Assembly: GCA_963767635.1 (NCBI GenBank)
Contig: CAVYEM010000001.1
Location: forward strand, 2,108,001-2,172,000
Direction: 5' to 3'
DNA from: CAVYEM01 sp963767635
GTDB taxonomy: Bacteria; Vulcanimicrobiota; Vulcanimicrobiia; Vulcanimicrobiales; Vulcanimicrobiaceae
Length of the DNA stretch: 64,000 bases
Each line of letters begins with the position of its first letter. The first letter of the stretch is position 1. Made by a program: the position numbers and the translations under genes. Below the pieces are notes generated by a model, which made no database searches, was not told the DNA's origin, and was given only the letters and a program-made list of their open reading frames with translations. Below, one piece after another: positions 35,524-43,210 of this stretch.

Positions 35524-35915
35524 TGCTCGCGCAACCGCGCCGCGATCCCGTCGGCCAGCGCGGGCGCCAGCTCGTCCACGATCGTGGGCGAACGCTCGAT
35601 AAGGACCGTTGCAGCCTCTTTCAACAGTCCCGGATTGCTCTTCGCATATTCGACCAAGGCTCGCAGGGCGCTTCGATCGCCGCGCAGCGCCGCGTGCAGC
35701 GCGGTACCGGCCGCTTCAACCGCGTCTTCGGAAGATTCTCCGCGCTGCCGAAATGCATCGAAGATCGCTTCCACGAACAGCGCGCGAGCGGCAGGCGACA
35801 TCGTGCGCTCACTCTGCTCGATCCCCGCAGCGAGATCGCGTTCGTCCATCTTGCTGATGAACTTGTCCGCCGCGTCCACGACCTGCGCGCGAGCATAGTT
35901 GGCGAAAACCGACAT
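35520..35915 (-). CDS. Helical protein of unknown function
   Basis: 131 residues, ATG at 35915. Entirely helical and charged (DAADKFISKMDERDLAAGIEQ, RALFVEAIFDAFRQRG, EAATVLIERSPTIVDELAPALADGIAARL) with no membrane segment or motif recognised. Its stop overlaps the start of the membrane-stalk protein, so the two probably work together. Confidence 0.62.
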   Translation of the reverse strand: MSVFANYARAQVVDAADKFISKMDERDLAAGIEQSERTMSPAARALFVEAIFDAFRQRGESSEDAVEAAGTALHAALRGDRSALRALVEYAKSNPGLLKEAATVLIERSPTIVDELAPALADGIAARLREQ

Positions 35916-35977
35916 TGGTCAAATCGTTACTCCCCGGCGGCAGGCGGCTCCTCGAAAATCCGCAAAGAGATGGGCGC

Positions 35978-36286
35978 ATGTTATGCCGAGTGCCGCTCGA
36001 TATCCATGCCGTCGCCTGTGGCGGCTCGGGAGCGTTTGCGCTCGCCACGCCGCTGCGGGTTCGCGACGTGATTTGCTTGGCGGTGCGTGAAGCGATCGGT
36101 GCGCGCGCGCCCGCGGACAAGTTGGCGCGCAACGTGAGAACGACGCTGCTTGGCTTGACCGGCGGCCATTTCACCGTGGACATCGACGGCCGCCGCTTCA
36201 GCGATCCGGAAGAGGTTGTCGTGTGCTCTCACGTCGCGGAGATCCGGTTCTTCCTTCCCGCACGCAGACACCCGGTCCACCATTAA
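35978..36286 (+). CDS. Small protein of unknown function
   Basis: 102 residues from ATG at 35978 with AGAGATGGG upstream; the frame is open 21 codons earlier. Features are HAVACGGSGAFALATPLRVRDVICLAV, a basic helix, and GGHFTVDIDGRRFSDPEEVVVCSHVAEIRFFLP. Compact alpha/beta, no known family recognised. It is 37 bases before the membrane protein gene. Confidence 0.5.
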   Translation: MLCRVPLDIHAVACGGSGAFALATPLRVRDVICLAVREAIGARAPADKLARNVRTTLLGLTGGHFTVDIDGRRFSDPEEVVVCSHVAEIRFFLPARRHPVHH

Positions 36287-36323
36287 AGAAGTCCGGTCGT
36301 ATCGCCCCATTGGCTTGGTGGCG

Positions 36324-36983
36324 ATGCGTCTGTTTGCGCGGCGATGGCCGCTCTATACCCTCGCGTGCGTGGTCGTTTTCGCATTGGAAGTGGCGTTCTA
36401 CACGTTCGTGCACGTGCGCTTCGCGAATTTCTATGCCGAATTGCTGGGTTCGCCGCTCATCAGCGCGGTCGTGATCGTCAACGTCGGCGCCGATGCAACC
36501 GGAACGCTGGAGCGAGGCTCGGACCGGCTCGAACGGATCGTCGATCGCGCGTGGGCCATCATCGTCATCGACGTGGGCATTACTTTAATCATGCGTATGG
36601 CTTTCCAAAGCATGAGTTCTTCGGATGCGGGCACGATCTTCGCCGGCGTGGCCGTGATGTTTCTTGGCGCCATGCTCGTCTACGCCGAACCGCTGGCAGC
36701 CCTGGAAAAAGACGTGCGGGTTGTGACGATGGTGCCGCTGGCCTTGCTGCGCAGCATGACGCTAGCCTGGGTAAACATCTCGCGAATCTTCTCGCTTTTC
36801 GCGATCCAAATCGCGCTCGCGATCGCCGAGATCGCGCTGCTGCGCGCAGCGGGGCCCGCCGGAACGCGTACGCTGGATGCGATCGATTTGGCGTACGTCG
36901 CGCTGGTGACGGCACCGCTCACCGCGCTTTTTACCGTCGCCTACCTCGATACACTCGAGCAGGAGCGGCGTTTGGCACGATAG
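36324..36983 (+). CDS. Polytopic membrane protein of unknown function
   Basis: 219 residues from ATG at 36324 with GGTGG upstream (the frame is open earlier but overlaps the preceding gene). Five or six membrane segments: LYTLACVVVFALEVAFYTFV, LISAVVIVNVG, AWAIIVIDVGITLIMRMAF, FAGVAVMFLGAMLVYAEPLA, FAIQIALAIAEIALL and YVALVTAPLTALFTVAYL. No motif recognised. Ends eight bases before the convergent GH125 stop. Confidence 0.65.
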   Translation: MRLFARRWPLYTLACVVVFALEVAFYTFVHVRFANFYAELLGSPLISAVVIVNVGADATGTLERGSDRLERIVDRAWAIIVIDVGITLIMRMAFQSMSSSDAGTIFAGVAVMFLGAMLVYAEPLAALEKDVRVVTMVPLALLRSMTLAWVNISRIFSLFAIQIALAIAEIALLRAAGPAGTRTLDAIDLAYVALVTAPLTALFTVAYLDTLEQERRLAR

Positions 36984-36990
36984 AGGCCCC

Positions 36991-38277
36991 TTAGCGAGCC
37001 ATCGACTCCAGGACCGCGGGCAGACGCCCCTGTCGTCCCAGCATCATCTGCGCAAACAGCGCGTTGGGCCATGCGAAATCCGCGCGGGTGTACTGTTCGG
37101 GCCAGTCGGCGTTGAACGATTCGTGCAAACGGTGATCGCCCGTGTCCGAGGCCGCGATGAACCCCATGACGCGATTGATCTCGCTCTGATCCGTCGTGGT
37201 GAGGGCCTGCATCACCAGCGAGAGCGGCCACACGTATCCGTGCGGGGTGTGCGGACTCCCGATTCCGGAGGCATACTTGCCCGCAAAGAAATACGGATTG
37301 CGCGGGCTCAAGATGAAGCTGCGCGTCGCCTGGTACACCACGTCGCGCATTCCCACGTACCCGAAGTACGGAATCGAGAGCAGCGAGGGAATGTTGGCGT
37401 CGTCCATGAGATTGGCGTGGCCGTATCCGTCGATCTCGTATGCGTAAATGCGGCCGATGCCCGGAATGTTCACGAGGCCGTCGCGTTCGATGGCGCGCTG
37501 GATCTCAATGGAGAGGCCCCAGGCGTTTGCGGCCATGCGGGAATCACGATAGACGTTTTTTTCGACGTCGGTCAGGTCGCGCAAAACGACCACGCCGAAC
37601 ATGTTGTCCGGAATGTTGTATTGATAGCGCGCGGCATCGTCCGACGGACGAAATCCCGTCCACACCAAACCGGTGTAGGCGACCGGCGTGCCTTTGCCGC
37701 CGTTAGCCAGTTCGGGGTGCCGGTACCTGGAGCGCGTCTCGTGGTGCTGCTCCGTGCGCAGCGTCGCCAGAACGGTTTGAAACGCGCGCTGGACGCTGGG
37801 CGTGAAGATGGAGTTGTCGCCCGTGGCCTTCCAGTACAGGTAGGCGAACCACACCGGATAGAGCAGCGAATCCATCTCGAATTTTCGCTCGGCAACCCGA
37901 TAATCGTTCGTGAACGCGTTGGCGTACGGGTCGATTTGGATGTACCGAGTCTGACGCGCGATCGTACCGCGCAGCATTGAGCGCACGTACGGATCCGTCA
38001 CAGCCAGACCGATGTACGGCGTCATGACTGCGCTGGAGTCGCGCAGCCACTCCATCGAAATGTCGCCGGTCGAAACGAAGGTCGTGCCGTCGCCCTGCAG
38101 GGTGGCGTGCCGGCTATACGCCTCGTCGTAGGCGCGCTGATAAATGCGTTGGAGGGTCACTGAAACCGGAGCGGGGCGGCTGATGTTACGCGGGGTCGGC
38201 GCGGCTGCGACGGGCAGCGATGCAACGGCAAAGAGGATCGTCAAGACGGTGGTGATGACGATCCGAGGCGGTCTCAT
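36991..38277 (-). CDS. Exported glycoside hydrolase family 125 (exo-alpha-1,6-mannosidase-like)
   Basis: 428 residues with a signal peptide ending near PVAAA. GH125/DUF1237 landmarks: FVSTGDISMEWLRDSSA near residue 70, NAFTNDYRVAERKFEMDSLLYP, AYEIDGYGHANLMDDANIPSL, and SPHTPHGYVWPLSLVMQAL followed by HESFNADWPEQYTRADFAWPNALF. Family members are metal-independent exo-alpha-1,6-mannosidases with an inverting mechanism. The start is at 38277. It is a stand-alone gene and may process mannose-containing glycans in the periplasm, possibly linked to the GT87-type mannosyltransferase in this window. Confidence 0.9.
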   Translation of the reverse strand: MRPPRIVITTVLTILFAVASLPVAAAPTPRNISRPAPVSVTLQRIYQRAYDEAYSRHATLQGDGTTFVSTGDISMEWLRDSSAVMTPYIGLAVTDPYVRSMLRGTIARQTRYIQIDPYANAFTNDYRVAERKFEMDSLLYPVWFAYLYWKATGDNSIFTPSVQRAFQTVLATLRTEQHHETRSRYRHPELANGGKGTPVAYTGLVWTGFRPSDDAARYQYNIPDNMFGVVVLRDLTDVEKNVYRDSRMAANAWGLSIEIQRAIERDGLVNIPGIGRIYAYEIDGYGHANLMDDANIPSLLSIPYFGYVGMRDVVYQATRSFILSPRNPYFFAGKYASGIGSPHTPHGYVWPLSLVMQALTTTDQSEINRVMGFIAASDTGDHRLHESFNADWPEQYTRADFAWPNALFAQMMLGRQGRLPAVLESMAR

Positions 38278-38459
38278 GCTTGGAAGCTACCCATAGCCGC
38301 CTTCTTCATTCGCACTCCTCTGTAGAGATATCGGCAAGAACCCTAACGAGCGCATCGCGGAAAAACGTTGCAAAGGCGTTTCGCGCGAACCAATTTCCTG
38401 AGATAATACCGGCAGGACAAAACCTCGGACAGAACCGGAAAGAGAGCCCGCACCACCGT

Positions 38460-39212
38460 ATGCGCATCCAGACTGCGGCCCTGAGCCTGGCTACGGCGTT
38501 CGTGCTCGCTTTACCCGCCAACGCAGATCAGCGCTATGCGGTCACGGGATACGACCGTTATCGAATCGGGGGCGGTGACGTGCGGACCGACATCTCTTAC
38601 GCCGGTACGCAGCAGCTCACGGTCCGCAAAGACCGCGCTCAGACGCGCTTCACCGCACAAGCGCATTACACTCGGTCCGGCGCCGGTGGAAAGGTTCCCG
38701 CACAAGCCTCGTTCGTTCAGACGATGTCCCCCACGGGGGAGCTGCGCGACAAGACCGATCTCGATCCCGACTATCTCACGGTGCTCAACCAGCCTTTTGC
38801 AGTCGAGCTCGATCAGTCCACGCTCTCGGATTTGCTGCGGCTGCGAGGCCGCGTGCCCTTTTCCGTTCCGGCCCCTATGATCGGCGGGACGCTGCATGGC
38901 TACCTGGAGCGAGGCCGCATCGGCAGGGTCGCCTCGCGCCCTGCGCTTGCGGTAGACTTCGATGCATCGGGCACGATGACCGGACCGCTGCCGGACCACC
39001 CGGATATGTCCATTGCGGGTGCCATGCGCATGCGCGGCACGGCACACTACGCGCTGCGGGGCGATGCGCTGCTGCTTGCGCTGGACGAAAGCTTGACGAT
39101 CTCCGGGACATTGCTCGAGCGGGGACGTCAATCGCCCGTGACGATCGTCTACCAGCGAGCGCTCAAGGCGAACGATTCACAGCCCGCCTCGACCGAAGCA
39201 AGCTCGCACTAG
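38460..39212 (+). CDS. Exported protein of unknown function
   Basis: 250 residues from ATG at 38460 with a clear signal peptide (ALSLATAFVLALPANA). The mature part is beta-rich with RYAVTGYDRYRIGGGDVRTDISYAGTQ, a middle region of short charged strands, and a second beta section (ADHPDMSI-like, GAMRMRGTAHYALRGDALLLALDESL). No family recognised. The 182-base upstream gap includes GATAAT at about 38401 as a weak -10 candidate. Confidence 0.6.
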   Translation: MRIQTAALSLATAFVLALPANADQRYAVTGYDRYRIGGGDVRTDISYAGTQQLTVRKDRAQTRFTAQAHYTRSGAGGKVPAQASFVQTMSPTGELRDKTDLDPDYLTVLNQPFAVELDQSTLSDLLRLRGRVPFSVPAPMIGGTLHGYLERGRIGRVASRPALAVDFDASGTMTGPLPDHPDMSIAGAMRMRGTAHYALRGDALLLALDESLTISGTLLERGRQSPVTIVYQRALKANDSQPASTEASSH

Positions 39213-39239
39213 CATCGCGCCGGCGCGTTAACAGGCCCG

Positions 39240-39632
39240 CTAAACGGCGGTCGGCAACTCTACCGTGAGCGGATGCCGAAACGGGCGTTCCGTCAATGCG
39301 ACCAGCGGAGTGAATGCCAAGTGGTTCTGGTGGCAGTCAATCAGCATCTCGATGCCGCGCTTCACGCTCCCGTTCTCCTCGATGTACTTGTCGAGCTTCT
39401 TTACAAAATATGAATGCGGATTGCGCAGCACTTTGGCGTAATAGGGATCGCCGGTGAGGCCGTCGGGACTTATGCCGTGCTTGGGCACGAACCACACGAA
39501 CCACGGTTCTTCGCCATGCCGGTAACCGATGAGCAGCAGCGGGATCGCTCGCGAGGAGTCCAAGTTTGGAAGAAAGCTGCACATCGTGTACGCGTCGAAA
39601 GAAACTTCCCGAGGCTCGATCGCATGGTCCAT
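39240..39632 (-). CDS. Small soluble protein of unknown function behind a terminator-containing leader
   Basis: 130 residues from ATG at 39632, chosen for AAGGGA seven bases upstream; the same frame is open back to 39836. Features: SFDAYTMCSFLPNLD, LLLIGYRHGEEPWFVWFVPKHG, a Lys-rich helix, and MLIDCHQNHLAFTPLVAL. No family recognised. Its ATG lies 20 bases after the T-run of an intrinsic terminator, which suggests attenuation control. Confidence 0.55.
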   Translation of the reverse strand: MDHAIEPREVSFDAYTMCSFLPNLDSSRAIPLLLIGYRHGEEPWFVWFVPKHGISPDGLTGDPYYAKVLRNPHSYFVKKLDKYIEENGSVKRGIEMLIDCHQNHLAFTPLVALTERPFRHPLTVELPTAV

Positions 39633-39651
39633 ACCGCGTCCCTTCTCATGC

Positions 39652-39690
39652 AATAAAAAACCGTCCGGCATTGTGCGCGCCGAACGGTTT
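39652..39690 (-). terminator. Intrinsic terminator in leader of the small-protein gene
   Basis: On the minus strand AAACCGTTCGGC (39690-39679) pairs with GCCGGACGGTTT (39669-39658), one mismatch, followed by TTTTTTATT. It is upstream of the gene start at 39632 rather than downstream of a gene, as in attenuators or at the end of a small RNA. Confidence 0.65.
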
Positions 39691-39821
39691 GCAGATGTCT
39701 TGACGATCGCTGCGAGCGTCATGGCGGAGGCTTCCGTTAGGACGGGGCTGAAACCTTTGGACCCTTGCGTGGTGTTTGGACGCGTGTATGAGCGTGCTCG
39801 CAGCACCACTCCTAATCCGGG

Positions 39822-39849
39822 AGTGTATTGTGCCACCGTCGGCAGTCAA
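39822..39849 (-). promoter_or_regulatory. Candidate promoter for leader RNA/small-protein gene
   Basis: On the minus strand TTGACT (39849-39844), 16-base spacer, TACACT (39827-39822). Transcription would begin near 39815 and give a ~155-base RNA ending at the terminator 39690-39652. The -35 lies in the first codons of the divergent sigma factor. Confidence 0.45.
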
Positions 39850-40480
39850 GAAGGCAGATAAAAATCTGTTCCGGGCGACGCGGGCGTCCACCGTAGGCGC
39901 GCCTTCCGTCGAGCGCTTCGATGCAATCGTCGATGAATTTCAGCGGCGCCTCTACGGCTTCGCGTTGCGCATGACGGGCAACCGAGAGGATGCCGAAGAA
40001 ATCGTTCAGGACGCGTTCGTTCGCGCGTACCGTGCATTGGGCAAGATGTCCGGCGAGCAACGCGGCGAGCTGCGTCTGCAGCCGTGGCTCTATACCATCA
40101 CGCTCAACGTGACGCGAAACCGGTTGCGCAGCAAGCGGCCGGCCAGCGTCGCGCTCGATGCCCTGGCCGATCCGGACGCGCTCCTGCGCGGCGCGCATCG
40201 CGAGTCGCCGCCGCAACCTGAAAAAATCGTGGAACAAAACGCCGACATGGCGCTGGTCGAGCGCGCGCTCCTTTCGCTGCCCATGCATCTGCGCGCCGCA
40301 GCAACACTGCGATTCATCGAAGGGCGCAGCCATCCCGAGATCGCCGAGATCCTCGATCAGCCGATCGGAACCGTGAAGTCGCATGTGCATCGCGCCGTGC
40401 GCATCTTGCGGCGCATCCTCGGGCCTCAAATCGGAAAACTCGTACCTCAAGGGGGAGATGCCATTCATGCGCTGTCGTGA
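39830..40480 (+). CDS. ECF-type RNA polymerase sigma factor
   Basis: 216 residues from GTG at 39830 (GGGAG upstream). Region 2 is FQRRLYGFALRMTGNREDAEEIVQDAFVRAYRAL. Region 4 has LVERALLSLPMHLRAAATLRFIEGRSHPEIAEILDQPIGTVKSHVHRA, the helix-turn-helix for the -35. There is no region 3, as in ECF factors. The last 14 bases overlap the next gene, an anti-sigma zinc finger fused to a DNA alkyltransferase. This coupling is the usual sigma/anti-sigma layout, so activity is probably held by that protein. Confidence 0.93.
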   Translation: MPPSAVKKADKNLFRATRASTVGAPSVERFDAIVDEFQRRLYGFALRMTGNREDAEEIVQDAFVRAYRALGKMSGEQRGELRLQPWLYTITLNVTRNRLRSKRPASVALDALADPDALLRGAHRESPPQPEKIVEQNADMALVERALLSLPMHLRAAATLRFIEGRSHPEIAEILDQPIGTVKSHVHRAVRILRRILGPQIGKLVPQGGDAIHALS

Positions 40481-41204
40481 AGTCGAGGCGGTATGGGACG
40501 AAGTACGCGACGGGATGCCGTCGTTGCGTCAAGCCGTTCACACCCACCTGCGCGCTTGCCCGCCGTGCCAGGACTTGTACGAAGAATATCAAGGCGTGGC
40601 ATACTGCCTCTCGTGTCTTCCCGAGCCGCAACCCTCGTGCGATCTGACCAAGAAGATCGTCGAGCACATCGCTTCTCTGCGTCAGCGTTACCGGACGGAT
40701 CCGATTTCCCTCACGTCGGTTCAAACGCCGATCGGACGAGTCTACGTCGGATTCAAAGACACGCGCATTGCGTTTATCGGGCTCGATCGGGGCGAAGGCC
40801 CCGACGAAATACGGCGTCACGTCGAACAGCGGTTTCGCCGCTCGGTCGTCGCGGGACACCCGCCGGCATGGCTCAAGAATCTTTTCGACGACTTCTTCAA
40901 GACCTGGCACGTTGACGAGAACGTCATGGACATCAGCGATCTTACGCCGTTCGAGCAAGCCGTGCTTAAAGCCGCCGCGCAGATTCCACCCGGCGAAGTA
41001 CGCAGCTACGCCTGGGTCGCTCAATCGATCGGACGGCCTCGCGCCGCGCGCGCCGTCGGACAAGTCATGGCGCGCAATCCGCTTCCGCTCTTCTTCCCCT
41101 GTCACCGCGTAGTTGATTCAAGCGGCGATCTCCACAACTACGGCTATGGCGTCGAGATGAAGGCCAGACTGCTGAGCATGGAGGGTTATCGGGCGCGGCG
41201 CTGA
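40467..41204 (+). CDS. Anti-sigma zinc-finger domain fused to O6-alkylguanine-DNA alkyltransferase
   Basis: 245 residues from ATG at 40467 (GGGGGAG nine bases upstream). Residues 1-45 hold the ZAS-type motif His27-x3-Cys31-x2-Cys34 (HLRACPPC), normally an anti-sigma domain. Residues ~85-245 are an Ogt/MGMT: helix-turn-helix with PGEVRSYAWVAQSIGRPRAARAVGQ (Arg finger), Asn hinge MARNP, and suicide Cys212 in FFPCHRVVDSSG, closing KARLLSMEGY. The alkyltransferase repairs O6-alkylguanine by irreversible self-alkylation. Coupled to the ECF sigma gene, it could release sigma on alkylation, in the manner of Ada but through an anti-sigma. The fusion is seen in one uninterrupted frame; the switch model is inferred. 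Confidence 0.9.
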   Translation: MRCREVEAVWDEVRDGMPSLRQAVHTHLRACPPCQDLYEEYQGVAYCLSCLPEPQPSCDLTKKIVEHIASLRQRYRTDPISLTSVQTPIGRVYVGFKDTRIAFIGLDRGEGPDEIRRHVEQRFRRSVVAGHPPAWLKNLFDDFFKTWHVDENVMDISDLTPFEQAVLKAAAQIPPGEVRSYAWVAQSIGRPRAARAVGQVMARNPLPLFFPCHRVVDSSGDLHNYGYGVEMKARLLSMEGYRARR

Positions 41205-41314
41205 ACGTGGACCGGACATTCATCCGCAGATACCCTCAGAGATAAAAAAACGAGGGCAAACGGCCGGAAAAAGGGGGTGGTCGTCGTTAGTACAGACAGT
41301 AGCACGATGATCGG

Positions 41315-41348
41315 AGGTGCCGCGCGTTAGCGCGGCACCTTTGCTTTT
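41315..41348 (+). terminator. Intrinsic terminator after the sigma/anti-sigma operon
   Basis: AGGTGCCGCGC (41315-41325) pairs perfectly with GCGCGGCACCT (41330-41340) around GTTA, followed by TTGCTTTT. It is 110 bases past the stop; the intervening sequence, with an A7 run at 41244-41251, holds no gene. The rest of the gap up to 41435 is the leader of the PHP gene. Confidence 0.85.
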
Positions 41349-41435
41349 CAGACAGGAACCCTCGCTCGCAGGTAAGGAACTTGAAGCAGTCTCACGGCTC
41401 CTTCGGGAGATTCTCGACGCAAAGGAAGTAGACCG

Positions 41436-43200
41436 CTGAACGACCCGCGTCTCATCGCCATTCCAGACGTTCACGGGCATGCGAAAGGCGAGCACAAAGC
41501 GTTCGCCGACGAACGTCCCATTGCATACTCGCCGCGCATGCTGTTCCTGTGGTTCTTTCATGCATGCCGGCGCGGCGCTCCGCGCTTCATGATGGTCACC
41601 GACCACATCAACTACCTCACGTTTGAAGATCCGGGCGCCGTCCACACGGTACGGCGCGCGCTCAAACTAGCCGAAGCCGGAGATCTCTACGGCGCCGCTG
41701 AAACCGCAGGCGTCGACGTCTCGCACGCGGCCGTAGTTTCCCAGGCCATGCGGCGCGGGATGCGTTTTGCCATCGGCGCCGAGCTGGACAACGACCCCCG
41801 CGCCCGCCCGGACGCCCAGAACATCGTCGATGCGATGCGCCCGGACGGCATGATCCGGTCCGTGCATTTTATCGTCATCGAGCATCCCGAAAAAGGCCCG
41901 GACTGGCAGTGGCCGTTCGACAGCCCGGAATTCCAAGAGCTGTACGACGTCGTGGGCACCGAGCGCGTCTGGGAACTCTACATGACTAAACTCCTGGAGG
42001 ACGTGGAGAAACTGCCCGGACACATCGTCGGCAATTTTTACGCTCCGGCCGCCTTCGGACATTGGCCGCAGGCCGCAACGCTGGAGCGGTATGAGGACCG
42101 GCTGCTCGAGAGCTGCGCGGAGCGCGGAATGGCGGTAGAGATCAACACGCGGTTTTTGTACCGCGACCATGCCGAAGACCTCAAGGAACTCTATCGCCGA
42201 GCGCTGGCGCGGTTGATCCGCAAAGCGAAAGCCAAAGGGGTGGGCATTGCCATCGGCTCGGCGGCTCACAGCCCGAAAGATCAGGGTAATGCCTTCAGCG
42301 AGATTCTAAAAATGCTCGACGAGGCCAAGATCAACGAGATCGTGTTCCCCGTGACAGGACGACTCGCGCGCGTTGCGTTGCGGGCGACCAAGGAGCATCT
42401 GCAAAAGATCAAGGCCCAAGAACCGGCGCCGCCTCCCGGGAGCAGCATCAGCGGCTTCGGCCGAGCCGAACTCGGCTTGCCCGAGCGTGAGGACGGCCAA
42501 AAAGAGCCGGTCGGGGCGCACGGCAAGACCGGACACGATACCGGTCCGCGGCGACGTGCCGGCAGTTCGGAACGAGCGACACGCAAACCGGCCAAGGAAG
42601 TTTCCGAACGCGAGCTGCGCTCCAAGGCGGCGACCCAGACCGACGCCCCGAAATCTGCCGCCAAAGCCAGGTCTACGCCCGCGGCCGACAAATCTGCGGC
42701 CAAACCCAAGCCTGCGGCTGCCACGCCCAAAGCCATCCGCGTCCGTTTCGAAACCCAGCGCAACATCGCGGTCGCGTGCAGCTGCCCAGCAGGTTGCGAA
42801 GCCTACTCCAAAGCCGCAGCGCAAATCAGCAAGCATAAAGGCGACCTCCAAGGCAGCCTCCAAGACCGCCACGGCCTCCACGGCCGCCAAGGTCGCCAAG
42901 CCTGCCGCCAAATCCAAGCCTGCTTCGGCCGTCTCCGCGCGCTCTAAGCCCGCGCGCAAAGCCCAAACGCCGATTAAAAAAACGGCAGCCAAGCGGCCGC
43001 CGCCGGCCTCTAAGCGCGCAGCTCCAGCGGTGAAAAAGCCGCGGAATTCCGCAAAGAAGGCCGCTCCGAGGAAGGCGCTCGGGAAAAAAGCCCTGCCCGC
43101 AAAGAAAGCGACTCCAAAGCGGACCGCCGCGGCGCCGAAGCGCAAAGCTTCGGCGTCCAGGCGAACCGCAGCAAAGAAATCACCTTCCAAACGCCGGTAA
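41436..43200 (+). CDS. PHP-domain protein with Lys/Ala/Pro-rich histone H1-like tail (CTG start, one frameshift in tail)
   Basis: The PHP domain starts upstream of the first ATG (41538): LIAIPDVHGHAKGEH carries the first HxH metal motif. The only initiation codon in that open stretch is CTG at 41436, seven bases after AAAGGAAG. Further PHP elements are FMMVTDHINYLTF, FAIGAELDND and GIAIGSAAHSP. From ~residue 320 the chain becomes a basic low-complexity tail. Near 42730 the coding character moves to another frame that runs (KATSKAASKTATAS, KKAAPRKALGKKALPAKK) to a stop at 43200, giving a H1-like DNA- or polyanion-binding tail of ~250 residues. It is 10 bases before the EF-G2 gene. Phosphoesterase activity is inferred. 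Confidence 0.72.
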
Positions 43201-43210
43201 GGAGTCTGGT

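Noticed and set aside
41244..41435. AGGGCAAAC at about 41253 and GACGCAAAG at about 41416, resembling pieces of a c-di-GMP-I riboswitch
   Set aside because: The two pieces are ~160 bases apart with a terminator between them, and the P1/P3 receptor sequences are missing.
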